64,000 bases of DNA, from contig SMSO01000031.1 of NCBI GenBank assembly GCA_004764695.1, positions 5,379,048 to 5,443,047 on the forward strand, written 5' to 3'. The notes below the pieces were generated by a model that searched no databases, had not been told where the DNA came from, and worked only from the letters and a program-made list of their open reading frames with translations. The number at the start of each line of letters is the position of its first letter. Position 1 is the first letter of the stretch. This document shows, in pieces, positions 20,538 to 30,731 of the stretch. Origin of the DNA: Schizochytrium sp. TIO01 (Eukaryota > Sar > Bigyra > Thraustochytrida > Thraustochytriidae). A program made the position numbers and the translations under genes.

Positions 20538-21732
20538 ATAGTTGATTTGATTATGTACGATTCACGCGAAACAATGAAGGGTTGCTTGAAAGTAGCCTTA
20601 TTGCAATACCAAAAGCGGACTCTGTCAATACTAATAATTTGGACTAGAGCCAACATTTAAAGTTTTGTTTTTATGGCAACCAACATTGAATTTAGAAGCT
20701 AGCCGAGCACGTATGATTAATCCATGATAATAATTTTGGCATGATTGACCTCAATGCTGTGGAGGACATTGATTCCTAAGTTTGATTTTGAGTATCTATT
20801 AAAATTTTCATCAATCTCCTCACGTTTGATGCATTCTAGTCGAGCATACATTTCAATCCTTTGACTCATTTTTTCTAGCTGGAGTCTCAATCACCAGTGG
20901 TCTCCTCCAACATGACCCTTTGTCTTATAAGTGACTCCTCCTTATTGAGAGCCACCGCTTCACATTTGCGGCTCAAGCAATTATCTACAATTTTTCCTGT
21001 CTTTCGCAATGCTCAAACTTTTGTCAAGAATTCTCTCACTCAGTTTTTGTCGTCTTTACCTATAGGCAGTGCTACTTTTTTCGTCAGCCTTCATGTAGAC
21101 TGACCTACCATCCTCATCATTTAAAGCACCATCTTCTCAACAATCAAAATCTCCTTAGTTAGCATACTAATACACACAATGTGCAATAAATACACTTTGT
21201 CTGGTATATGCATCTCATTGGTGACGGGAACCAGTGATTGGAGAGGAGCGCAGAATCACCCAGTTATCCTCCTTCTCTCTATTATTCAAGGTTTGTTACT
21301 TTGTTTGTGTGTTCTCAGGTGTTTGATCAATCATCCTCATGTTTGGCTATAGGCTTACCTGTCTATGTTTTGCGTGTAATTCGACTTGGTCCATTTAGTT
21401 CGCCGCTTCAATTTTATGGTTTCCTCTCCACTTATTTTTCTGTATTTTGTGTTTTTGTCTACTTTATGCAGATGGTTTATAGTGAGTTATTTCTAAGGTA
21501 AGTGAGTTATACTAAGAGAAAATAAGAGAATTGGCAAAATAAGTGAGAGGATGAATGAATGGAATGGGGTTGTCGATTGTTTGGTTCGTCAGAGCGATCG
21601 ATCGGTTGATCGATTGATTGACTGACTGATCGATCGAAGGAAACCACATTGCGCTGCACCGCTTTGCGTTGCAGTACTGTGTTCTGGTCTGCGAGGCGGC
21701 GTTGAGGTGCAAGACGCTCGCTGCGTGGCAAG
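20538..21732. other. Intergenic region upstream of BOP1
   Basis: This 1.2-kb AT-rich region has short ORFs only. Near 21590-21640 there is a run of overlapping GATCGATC-like units just before the BOP1 start. It presumably carries the BOP1 promoter and 5' UTR; no other gene is visible. Confidence 0.5.
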
Positions 21733-24192
21733 ATGTCCTCTAAGAAGTTGCAGCAGCAGCAGCTGCCCAGTGGCATGGCTGATGCGCTAGGCGCGGACGA
21801 ATACGAAGATGACAGCGACGAGGAGGTCCTTATAGAGGGCGAGTCTTCTTCTGGCGAAGACAACTCCGAGGATGAGGAAGATTCTCAGGATGAGGGCTCT
21901 GGTGAGTCTGATGACAACGCAGAGTCCAAGAGTGGAACCCCTGTCAAGAGCCTGCGCTCTGCAGAGGCCAGGGCTCGTGGCCGCAAGCTCGAAGAAGAAG
22001 ACCCTGATGCATTTCGTGGCGTACGTGGAGAACGTCGTTTTGAAGGTGATGAGAATGTAAGAGCTGAAGGATATGCTTCTTCAGATGAGGAGCACGAGAA
22101 AAATACCATTGGCAACGTGCCTTTACACTGGTACGATGAGTTTGACCACATTGGTTACGATCGCGCAGGTAAGAAGATTGGACGCTCACAGAACATGGAC
22201 GAGGTAGATAAGTTTCTGGCCAGCAAGGATGATCCTTTCTACAGGCGTACCTTTTACGATGCCAAGAACGACCGCTCCATCGTGCTTACGGACCGCGAGC
22301 TCATTATGGCACGACGCATGATGGAAGGCAAATTTCCGGAGCAAGGCTTTGACCCTTATCCGGACTACATTGACTTCGAGTCCGGCGAGAAAGCTGTCAT
22401 GCCTATTGCCGATCCTTACGAACCTAAGCGCCGTTTCGTGCCTAGTAAGTTTGAGCGCATGAAGGTGCTCAAGCTCATGCACGGAATCCGTGCGGGTTAC
22501 GTGAAGCGTGGAGGTCTGCCTCCCAAGGAGAAGACTGCCAAACCCGAGGTCTACCTCTTGTGGGGCGATGACGACATGGCAGATGACATCAAAAAGCGCC
22601 GCAAGGCACCCAAACATATTCCCGCGCCCAAGGTCACCCCGCCCGACCATCGCGAGTCGTATCACCCGCCAGTCGAGTACCTACCTACCGAGGAGGAAGC
22701 CAAGGAGTGGCAGGAAGCCCACCCGGACGACCGCAAAATCAACTACCTGCCACACGACTTTTCACAGATGCGCCGCATCCCAGCCTACGACGACTATGTC
22801 AAGGAGAGATTCGAGCGCTGCTTGGACCTCTATCTCGCTCCGCGTAAGGAGGTCAAGCGCATCAATATTGACCCTGAGTCGCTCGTTCCCAAGCTCCCGC
22901 AGCCCTCCGAACTTCGCCCCTTTCCCAACACAGTGGCTGTTACATACTTTGGCCACCACAGTCGCGTTCGTACTCTCGCTGTGGATCCATCTGGTGAGCT
23001 CTTGGCCTCAGGTGGCGATGATTTGATCCTGCGTATCTGGGAAGTGGAGTCTGGCCGCTGCTTGATGTCGCGTGACTTGAGCAAGTACGCCACTGAGGAG
23101 GTTGCTGCCGAGATCACGAAGGGCACAGAAAACGAAGATGACGACAAGGAGGCTGAAGAACCTGTCGTGAACAAGGGCTTCATTTCTCGTATTGCCTGGA
23201 ATCCGCAGAGTAAGTACCGTGTGGTGGCCGTTGCTGTGGGAGATAACATTATTTTGGTTGACGTCAGCGAAGCATCCTTTGCCTCTGAGGACGATGTTGA
23301 AACCACTCAGCAGCTCATGGCTGGAGCCCTCTCCGCAAATGGCCCAGATAGTGAGGACAACGGAGCCGAGGCCGATGACGATGACGAAGATGCCGACACT
23401 CCCATGATGAACGAGGATGGCGAAGAGGACCAGCAAGCCAAACTTAACCAGGCTCTGCGCGCAAGCCGCAAAATGGTTGGCTGGAAACGTGAAGACGATA
23501 ATCTTGTGATGATCTACTTCAAGGAGGCTGACAGGGGCTCTGTACAGGACCTTGTATGGCACAGCAAGGGTGAGTACTTGGCCAGTGTCGCCAACACCAA
23601 GGTTGCAAACTCCCAGGTCACTGTGCACCATGTCCTTAAGCGCATGTCTCAGCGTCCGCTTCGGTTCCCGAAGGACCACCGTGTCCAGCGCATTCTCTTC
23701 CACCCCCGCAAGCCTATCCTCTTTGTGGCTTCCAAGATCTACGTGCATGTGTATCACTTGGTACGCCAGAAGCGCATGAGCCAGCTCATGACCGGAGCGC
23801 AGTGGATTTCGTCTATTGCTATTCACCCGGATGGAAACAACTTGGTGGTGGGTACTTATGATCGCCGCATGATTTGGTTTGATCTTGACCTTTCAAACAA
23901 GCCGTGGCGCACCCTCCGCTACCACAAGAAGGCCTTGCGTGATGTTGACTTCCACCAGCGCTACCCGCTCTTCGCCTCGGCCTCTGATGATGGCTGTGTA
24001 CATGTTTTCCATGCACGCGTCTTTGAGGACTTTGACAAGGACCCGTACTTGATTCCCGTCAAGGTCCTTCGTGGCCACGAACAAACTCTCGATGGCCTTG
24101 GTGTGCTTGCCATTGCCTTTCACCCGACACAGCCTTGGCTCTTTTCCGCAGGTGCTGACGGTCGTCTGCAGCTCTTCCAGAACATTGGATAA
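21733..24192 (+). CDS. BOP1: Ribosome biogenesis protein BOP1/ERB1 homologue
   Basis: The 819-residue protein matches BOP1/ERB1, a core of the PeBoW (PES1-BOP1-WDR12) complex needed for 27S pre-rRNA processing and 60S subunit maturation in the nucleolus. Residues 1-125 are acidic with Glu/Asp/Ser runs. The BOP1 N-terminal domain (about 128-400) shows the family sequences LHWYDEFDHIGYD, DPFYRRTFYD and MRRIPAYDDYVKERFERCLDLY. A seven-bladed WD40 propeller fills about 400-819, beginning at SRVRTLAVDPSGELLASGGDD and ending at SAGADGRLQLFQ. An acidic Asp/Glu insert near 23350-23400 interrupts the propeller. Length is near that of yeast Erb1 (807). The ATG at 21733 opens the acidic N-terminus. Codon use is more GC-biased than in neighbours, as expected for a highly expressed housekeeping gene. 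Single exon. Confidence 0.97.
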   Translation: MSSKKLQQQQLPSGMADALGADEYEDDSDEEVLIEGESSSGEDNSEDEEDSQDEGSGESDDNAESKSGTPVKSLRSAEARARGRKLEEEDPDAFRGVRGERRFEGDENVRAEGYASSDEEHEKNTIGNVPLHWYDEFDHIGYDRAGKKIGRSQNMDEVDKFLASKDDPFYRRTFYDAKNDRSIVLTDRELIMARRMMEGKFPEQGFDPYPDYIDFESGEKAVMPIADPYEPKRRFVPSKFERMKVLKLMHGIRAGYVKRGGLPPKEKTAKPEVYLLWGDDDMADDIKKRRKAPKHIPAPKVTPPDHRESYHPPVEYLPTEEEAKEWQEAHPDDRKINYLPHDFSQMRRIPAYDDYVKERFERCLDLYLAPRKEVKRINIDPESLVPKLPQPSELRPFPNTVAVTYFGHHSRVRTLAVDPSGELLASGGDDLILRIWEVESGRCLMSRDLSKYATEEVAAEITKGTENEDDDKEAEEPVVNKGFISRIAWNPQSKYRVVAVAVGDNIILVDVSEASFASEDDVETTQQLMAGALSANGPDSEDNGAEADDDDEDADTPMMNEDGEEDQQAKLNQALRASRKMVGWKREDDNLVMIYFKEADRGSVQDLVWHSKGEYLASVANTKVANSQVTVHHVLKRMSQRPLRFPKDHRVQRILFHPRKPILFVASKIYVHVYHLVRQKRMSQLMTGAQWISSIAIHPDGNNLVVGTYDRRMIWFDLDLSNKPWRTLRYHKKALRDVDFHQRYPLFASASDDGCVHVFHARVFEDFDKDPYLIPVKVLRGHEQTLDGLGVLAIAFHPTQPWLFSAGADGRLQLFQNIG

Positions 24193-24850
24193 ATCAGTTC
24201 CCGTACCTATAAAACATCACAATCTTTTTAGCGACGTCACTTCTTTTTTGTTTCCCTTGCTAGATAGCAGGGCACCCCAATGAATTCTTCTTTTGCATGA
24301 ATGCTTTACATCATGCATCTCAATTCACTTGGCTTTTGAGAAGCTTGGATGACTTTTCATAATATTCATAGTTTTGTCAAGATCACAACGACGTTTAAAG
24401 CTCAGTTGGAATGGTTTCAGAGATGCGAAGTTTAGAGTTCAAGCTGAATGTGAAAAAAACAAAACAAGAGTGAATTTGAATTAATGTTATTTTTGCTAAG
24501 GACTAACCAACCAACCAACCAACCAACTGACCAATTGGTCAACAAACAGGCGGATTATTCAAAGTAATATAAAGTAGGCGGCGTTTTTTTTCATACAATG
24601 GTCCGAAGAGCACTCATTATCAATACAAAGATGCGCTTTCCTGCTCCATTTGGTTTGTATAGTTGGCTCAGTTTGTAACTCATTCATAAATGCTACGCAG
24701 CACGGCGACCCGAAGAAAGGTACAAAACTACCGCCCGTCAATGCGCGATTAAAGCTCCCGTACGGCGTGGGAGACGGTGTTCTAGGCACCTACAAAAGCT
24801 CACTAGCTAAATGTACATTCGCCGCTTTCCAAGTTCTTGGCCTAGTCTGC
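24193..24850. other. Convergent 3' intergenic region
   Basis: Lies between the ends of BOP1 (+) and the CSN8-like gene (-). It is AT-rich and contains a (CCAA)n run at about 24504-24528. No gene is seen. Confidence 0.6.
24504..24528. repeat. (CCAA)n microsatellite
   Basis: Five to six CCAA units in a row, followed by imperfect copies. It is non-coding, in the 3' region between two convergent genes. Confidence 0.85.
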
Positions 24851-25678
24851 TCATGACCCCTGGAGGTTATTTGAGGCGACAGGTTTCGTCTCCGCCACAG
24901 CCGCCTCTACGGCCGCCTTGACGTCAAATCCAGCCGGTTTCTCCAGCGCCAACACTTTGCCCACAAGCGCTTGAATTCTTGCTGTTGCTCTTGCCGCGGC
25001 TTCTTCTGCCCTCATGCTGTCCCCTGCACTAGAATCGTCTTCCCATAGTGGGTCCCTCTCCAGTACCGCCGAAGATGCCTCTGTATCCATAACGTCCGCC
25101 GCCACAGGTCCCAGACGCCAGCCGAGCTGCTTGGCCTGAAGCATCGCCGTCTGCTCGTCAAGTCCAAGTTTTCGCGCCGCTTGTGCCACAGAGACCCTCA
25201 CGTGAGAGCTACGCAGCCTTCGCCAGACTTCACGCCGAGACCTTGTTTCCACACCGGACGCCAATTTTGCGAGATCACCACCCAGCTCTGAGCAGTGAAG
25301 CGTGTTGAAGTGACGTTCATAGTCACGCTTATTTAAAGCCTGTGCTGCCTGCGCCGCCTTTTGGATAGCTGCGTTATCCTTGAGAGAAGCAACACTCAAG
25401 ATTGCCTCATAGCGTAGCAGGGCCAACCTAGCGCCACCGGCGTCTCCGTCCGCACACAGCGCGAGCAACAGGGCAGGGAGAACCTCGCAGAGAGCGTCGT
25501 GGGCGGTGGAGGCGGCCTCAGGAGCACCACGCAAACGTTGCACGGCAAGACTTTCGAGTGAGGAGCATGCGGAAATGAGCCGAGCAGCGGCAAGGCCGAC
25601 AGCAGCAGAAGAACTCTCGTCCTCAGAGGAGGGAAAAGACTCTAACAAGGAGCGCACGCGATCCAGAGAAGCCTCCAT
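24851..25678 (-). CDS. CSN8: Probable COP9 signalosome subunit 8 (CSN8/PSMD8/eIF3K-type PCI protein)
   Basis: Encodes 275 residues, mostly Ala/Leu-rich helices. Residues about 118-190 match the end of the helical bundle and winged helix seen in the CSN8/PSMD8/eIF3K family: RDYERHFNTL, then a long helix, then VRVSVAQAARKLGLDEQTAMLQAKQLGW. The short winged helix ending in GW followed by a variable tail is closest to CSN8. The COP9 signalosome removes NEDD8 from cullins. eIF3K and the proteasome subunit Rpn12/PSMD8 share the fold and remain alternatives. The ATG at 25678 was chosen; the longer frame from 25759 starts at TTG. The C-terminal 80 residues are Ala/Glu-rich. The superfamily is reasonably sure; the exact subunit is less so. 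Confidence 0.6.
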   Translation of the reverse strand: MEASLDRVRSLLESFPSSEDESSSAAVGLAAARLISACSSLESLAVQRLRGAPEAASTAHDALCEVLPALLLALCADGDAGGARLALLRYEAILSVASLKDNAAIQKAAQAAQALNKRDYERHFNTLHCSELGGDLAKLASGVETRSRREVWRRLRSSHVRVSVAQAARKLGLDEQTAMLQAKQLGWRLGPVAADVMDTEASSAVLERDPLWEDDSSAGDSMRAEEAAARATARIQALVGKVLALEKPAGFDVKAAVEAAVAETKPVASNNLQGS

Positions 25679-26455
25679 AATGGATCCACGCAGAATGCGA
25701 ATATCAAAGAGACGATGGAAGCGAAGAGTTCGTGCGGACCCTGAAACCGCGCGATTCAAATTTGCTGACTAGGGTACCATTTGTTCGCTGTTTTTATCTT
25801 TGCTGTCATGAAGAAAAGATCTTTTCAAGTGTGCCACTAAAAGAAATTAATAAAAAAAATTAAATTCAATATATATAGGTATAGTATCATGGATAAATTG
25901 ATTATACAATTGCCAACATATGTTCTATATTTTCTAAATTCAAATCATATACTATGAAGCACAGTTTGGAGTCAGGATAATCGCATGATATAGAAGAATA
26001 TGAGGGAAAGATGGATGTTGACAAATAAGGGATTGTTTTTCATAATGCAAATGAGTTTTTGAGGCAGCGACGATAGATGGAATGAAATACTACTGTAAGA
26101 TGAAGCATCAAAGGTTCTGTAATAGCATTGGTTGAAGTCGACTCATATTGAAATTGAATAAAGGGTCATGCCGGCAAGAAAGTCATGCTTGAGAATTAAC
26201 GAATGGCTGAACCTGACATCTGGGCGATCTCAAGACATTGCATTAAAAAGTAAAAAGAAAAAAGATTGCGAAATAACACATTGTATTATCTTAAATTGCT
26301 TGTATTGACTTTTGTGCACGGGGCAGAATGTAAGTAATCTACGAGTTTTGTGTGGAGTGTGTGAAGTGAAGTGCTTGTGAGCGGCCTCAGATGGTCAAAG
26401 CTGGCCAAACAGCTATAGGTAGAAATAGCTAGGCAATTCGTTTGCAAACAAGAAT
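25679..26455. other. Intergenic region, AT-rich
   Basis: Between two minus-strand genes, 0.78 kb, with no coding sequence seen. It should hold the 5' region of the CSN8-like gene and the 3' UTR of the oxidoreductase gene. Confidence 0.55.
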
Positions 26456-27676
26456 TTAGTTGGAGTCAAAACGCTCTACAAGGCCCTGGGAGTCAACCTT
26501 GACGACGGCACCATCCTTCTCAATGGACTCGAGGACGGAGTCAATACAAACTTGGGTGAGAAGAGCAACCCGCGGCCAGAAAGTAATAGGTTTGCCATCC
26601 TTGCATGCAAGAATCTGACGAGCAAAGTTCTCCACGGCAAGAGCCTCTTGGCGGCAAGGGCCAGTGGATTTAGTCTCCTTCTTAGATACAGTCTCGGGGC
26701 CCTCCTCAGTCATCGTGGTGCCAGCCTCGGACTCCTCCTCCCACGTTGCTGCCTTGGGGGAACGTGTGTTGACAAAATCATCCATAGTAGCCATACCCTT
26801 GGCACCCGAGAGGAAGACAGACTGCTGGCGTGCCTGAAGGAACGAGCAGTAGAATGTAGTGGAGCGAGAAAGCTTGACTCCGCCAATATCCTCCTCACCC
26901 TCTTCAGGTTCCCAGGTCAGAGTGGCAGAGAGCTCAATGGGCACACCTTCGTGAGTGTTCATGACAGTACCCTGGGCAGTAGCAGGCATACGCCATCCAA
27001 AGGCAAAGAGTGCAATACGCAAGTTGTACCAGCCAAGATCACCGAGGGCACCAAGGGAGTCAAGGTCCTTGTTCATGCGAATATTGCTCTTGTAAAAGTC
27101 CTCATCAGAGCGAAAAGAGAAGGTGGAGCTCACGTGGGTAATTCCGTTGGGTCCAAAGAACTGGTCTTTGTGGGTGCGGTCGAGAAGCATGCGGAGACGG
27201 TCATGGTGCATGAACATGACATTATCCATAAAGTGCACATTGTTCTCCTTGCAAGCTGCAAGCATTGTGTAGAGCTCCTCACCAGTGATTGCACACGGTT
27301 TCTCACAAAGAATGTGCTTACCGGCCTTAGCGATCTTCTCAACCCACTCAGCGTGAAGAGAGGTCGGGAGTGGCACATACACAGCCTCGATATCCTTGTC
27401 ATCAAGCAGCTCCTCGTAGGAAGCGTATGCCTTAGTCACGCCAGTTTCCTTGGCGAAGGCTTCGGCCTTTTCGAGACTACGAGAAGCAACAGCATAGGCC
27501 TCCACATTGTCGATGGAGTGAACACCAGCAATGACCTTTTTGGCGATATTGGCAGTGCTCATGATACCGAGCTTGAGCGGATTGCTCTTGCTGTAGGCCT
27601 TGCTGCCAGCGTCCTGCTCAGACTTGAGCGCAGCTTCGTGCGCTGCCATAAGTGCATCCTGCTTATGCGAAGCCAT
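26456..27676 (-). CDS. Gfo/Idh/MocA-family NAD(P)-dependent oxidoreductase, plant At4g09670-like
   Basis: This 406-residue protein has an N-terminal Rossmann fold beginning at residue 33 with LGIMSTANIAKKVI (the nucleotide loop), followed by ASRSLEKAEAFA. The family EKP motif is at 125-127 (HILCEKPCA), with Lys126 the usual catalytic lysine. The second domain contains SDEDFYKSNIRMNKDLDSLG and LGDLGWYNLRIALFAFGW, closely matching a plant subgroup of uncharacterised oxidoreductases. Relatives include dimeric dihydrodiol dehydrogenase and sugar dehydrogenases; the true substrate is unknown. It starts with about 30 Lys/Ala-rich residues before the fold; these do not form an obvious targeting peptide. 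The ATG at 27676 follows an A-run and was chosen over an upstream GTG. Strong GC3-type codon use suggests high expression and creates a long open frame on the opposite strand. Single exon. Confidence 0.93.
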   Translation of the reverse strand: MASHKQDALMAAHEAALKSEQDAGSKAYSKSNPLKLGIMSTANIAKKVIAGVHSIDNVEAYAVASRSLEKAEAFAKETGVTKAYASYEELLDDKDIEAVYVPLPTSLHAEWVEKIAKAGKHILCEKPCAITGEELYTMLAACKENNVHFMDNVMFMHHDRLRMLLDRTHKDQFFGPNGITHVSSTFSFRSDEDFYKSNIRMNKDLDSLGALGDLGWYNLRIALFAFGWRMPATAQGTVMNTHEGVPIELSATLTWEPEEGEEDIGGVKLSRSTTFYCSFLQARQQSVFLSGAKGMATMDDFVNTRSPKAATWEEESEAGTTMTEEGPETVSKKETKSTGPCRQEALAVENFARQILACKDGKPITFWPRVALLTQVCIDSVLESIEKDGAVVKVDSQGLVERFDSN

Positions 27677-28598
27677 TTTTTCTCTTGTCTTTGCTGCTTT
27701 CTGCAAGTATTTCACCGTCGGTACTTCAGGTTGCGTGGTGTTGAAGAACTTGGACTCTTCAAGGGCGTTTGGGGTTTGCTGTGATGTTTCTCGAGAGGTG
27801 AAGCTTTCGGAGCTTACATCTCATAACCCTTTTTACTAGCCGTCACTTTCACGTTTCTATTGTTTACAGTAGTAAGGACCCTTACCCGCGGAGTGTGTTT
27901 TAAATTTACTTTTTAAAAAAAAAGTATTAAAATTTGCTATTTCCTATTTAAAATTTAAAAAAAAAAAATCTTCTCACTCACGCTGCTTCCTCAAAGATGC
28001 TAAAAGGCTCTGACTAGATAGCCACTTGTATCGAGGACTTGAGGCCCTCGAAGATGAGACACTAGATATAAAGGTAGATATTAGTACCTATGTTGGCGCT
28101 TCTTGCATACTTAATTCTGTAATTAAAGCTTAATTCATTGGAACTGTGATGTTCTCGAGGCTCTTTGTCGCATTCTTTCTCTTCTTTTAGTTCCTCCCCC
28201 CAAATAAATACACAAGTACAATAGACTTCTTTCTTTCTTGGTGAAGATCAGATATTGTAAGTAAGCTTCCCGACTCACATGGACTAATAAGATGTTATAG
28301 ACTGAATCGAACAATCCACTGGAGTTTTGTCTCTGCTTCAACATCTACGATAGGTATATCTGGTACCTAGGTTGGCAGCAATCATAGGAGCTCAAATTTA
28401 ACGAGTGCGTTGGGAAGCCTGAGAAGGCCGCCAGATTGATGGATGACAAATACAATTTTGTCTATGGATTCCTACCACCTTGGCGTACGTGCAGTTGCTC
28501 GATCAATTTTTAATTCATTTTGTTTAATTAAAAAGGTCTTTTTTCTTCTTATGTTGTCCACCAAAAAATAAAAAGAAATTATAACAAAGCTCTGCTTC

Positions 28599-28850
28599 CT
28601 ACATACGAACGCAGCGTTGGCGATCGAGAGCTTTGGAAACCTGAGACATTGCAGAGCTTTGAATGGAGGATTGGGGGCGCACTTCGAGTAGGAGATATCG
28701 TAGTCCTAAGTATTCCATCGCCGGCATTTTAGAATCCAATTCATTCACAAAGACGAAGGAATGTCCTTTTCCACCATACTTCACGGACACCTTTGGATAA
28801 ATAAATTGCCGACTTGGAGGTGATCCACGGACCATTTTCGCTGCACTCAT
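28599..28850 (-). CDS. Hypothetical small ORF, 83 aa
   Basis: An ATG-started frame of 83 residues in an otherwise AT-rich gap. It has a plausible globular composition (FIYPKVSVKYGGKGHSFVFV, then YLGLRYLLLEV), but matches no family I know. There is no sign of splicing partners. It may be chance, a decayed gene fragment, or a small protein. Confidence 0.22.
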   Translation of the reverse strand: MSAAKMVRGSPPSRQFIYPKVSVKYGGKGHSFVFVNELDSKMPAMEYLGLRYLLLEVRPQSSIQSSAMSQVSKALDRQRCVRM

Positions 28851-29002
28851 CTCCGCGGATCATCAGTATCCCTAAACGGGGCCCGTCTCGCGTTCCTGGA
28901 TCCCTACCCGGCCAGGCTCACGATGATCATCGCGGACGGCTGCAGACGCTTGCGTGGTACAGGTTATATTTATTGCTTATAAAATGAATTGGTGCGTTAA
29001 TT

Positions 29003-29374
29003 TCATTCTTTGTTTATTTCATATCCCATCGAAGCCGAGATCTCGAGACTCGTGTCGCGGATGGACGGCCCCTCAAGGAGCTCGACCATGCGGAGAAGCT
29101 CAATCTCTGAAATCCTCAGAAATCGGCGGCCTGTTGTAAATTGGCTCTCGTGGTTTCCCGCCTGAGTGGTTGCCACGTCAACGTCGAAGAGCACGGAGTG
29201 GCCAAGACCGACCTTGGACCTCAGGTAACATACGTACGCCACACAGGCCTGCTGGACCAAATTGAGCACGCACTCAGCACTGATCGCGATGAGGACGAGG
29301 CTGCCAATGGAGCCCGCTTCTGCTGCACATCCGTCTCTCGGGGTCCCAAGCTCATCTCGAGCTGAGGCTGCCAA
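29003..29374 (-). other. Uncertain open frame, possible gene remnant
   Basis: A minus-strand frame is open from about 29450 down to the stop at 29003 with no ATG near its start; 29374 is a TTG. The translation looks protein-like (SIGSLVLIAISAECVLNLV, then GRRFLRISEIELLRMVELLEG) and this segment is GC-richer than its surroundings. The plus strand also has long open frames here, so chance or a remnant exon are both possible. I do not recognise a family. Confidence 0.2.
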
Positions 29375-29707
29375 AACCTCAAGTTGTTGCGTACGACTTT
29401 TGACGGCTGGGTATCTAGTTTTCAGGGCGGTCTTGGCTGCCGTACTCTAGCTAGAGCGAGAACGGTGAATCTCAGACGCTCGAGCCTCAATGGCGATTCT
29501 TCATCTCGCTTCGAGGCAGGATGGCGGGCTTGAGACGCATCGATTTGGACGCCATTGGCGCTTGCCTCTCGCTCAGACCGAGAATTGGCCATACTCAGGA
29601 CGACGATAAATGAAGATCAGATCAGACGAGGCCGAAGCTCCACACCGTTGCGAGAAGGCCAACGTTGACTCGTAGGCCGACTCAGAGGAGCGAACTCGCA
29701 CATGGTT

Positions 29708-29756
29708 GGCTTGCTTGCTTGCTTGCTTGCTTGCGTGCCTGCGTGCGTGCGTGCTT
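29708..29756. repeat. (GCTT)/(GCGT) simple repeat
   Basis: About a dozen tetranucleotide units, GCTT changing to GCGT and GCCT, lie in tandem. It is non-coding. Confidence 0.85.
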
Positions 29757-30731
29757 CCTGTCAAATAAGTCGCTGGGCTGGTCGGAGGAATCGGAATCAC
29801 AGAATCACAGAAGAGATTGATGAAAAAGATATTGCGACTCTACGTATCGATCTCAGGATCCGACAAAGACCATGCTGAGAACGTACCGCGGTCCATATTA
29901 TTGGATCTGACTCTCAAGATTTAAAGACTGGACTTAAAATTGTAGGTATGACGGATGATCGTTTCTATCTTTCAGTTGTGCTGCAAAGCCAGTGGGGATC
30001 CAAGTGAGGCACTAGGGCGGAGACTATTTTGCTTCATAGAAGTAAAATGCTCTTTGATTAAGGGGAAAAGTTTCTTATTAGGGTTTCTCGTACCATTCCC
30101 TACTGCTGGTTAGTGACTACCTAACAATAGCGATCCATCTGAAATCAGGATCTTGAACGAACGCCAGGCTTCAAGATTTCATAGCAAGACAAGTGAAACG
30201 GCGTGTGAGACACCGTGCCCAAATACTCTCCAGAAAGAACGAAGCAGCGAGCTAGCAAGAAACGCGTTTGTTGCAGAGGGTCTTGTCATGATGTATCACT
30301 TTAGGATTCTTATGAAAATGAAAAGGAGAGACTAAAACAGAAACAAGCGTGGGTAACTCGAAGCCTGGTATTGATCTTGTTCTACGGCCCCAGGATGACT
30401 ACCAACTTGAACGACTACACACACGATACTTGCATAGAAAACTGGCAATATGGGTGGCCAGCGTCCTGAACATCTAGCTTTAAGTTACGCGCTGAGTAAG
30501 GTTAGCGGGCTTCAACTTTTTAGTCGTGACAAAGTTCAAGTTCGCCGAAATGTTGGAGTGTGGAAGATTCTAAATAATTATCCCTGTCAATCTCCGAGAT
30601 ACAGCCCCATTGCGAGGAATTTAGGAACCTGATCGTCTAAATAGGACATGCCCAAATGTATTCCTTCATTTCGCCGTGCCACAAGTTGTTTGCTGTCTGT
30701 TTCATGTTGAGGGATTACAAAAACCCGGTGC

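Larger units (their letters stand above)
27677..30731. other. 3-kb region with no firm gene
   Basis: This region is AT-rich to about 28600, then near 28600-30730 has more GC with fragments of open frame. It has a (GCTT)n-type repeat at 29708-29756 and palindrome-like TAGGTACC sequence near 28360. Two low-confidence ORFs on the minus strand (28599-28850 and 29003-29374) are listed separately. Otherwise nothing is recognisable. Confidence 0.5.

Noticed and set aside
23008-23826. A 272-residue minus-strand frame across BOP1
   Set aside because: Antisense shadow of the WD40 region, which has clear family sequence.
26552-27784. A 410-residue frame on the + strand over the oxidoreductase gene
   Set aside because: It is exactly antisense to a gene with strong family match and results from codon bias; its translation resembles no protein.
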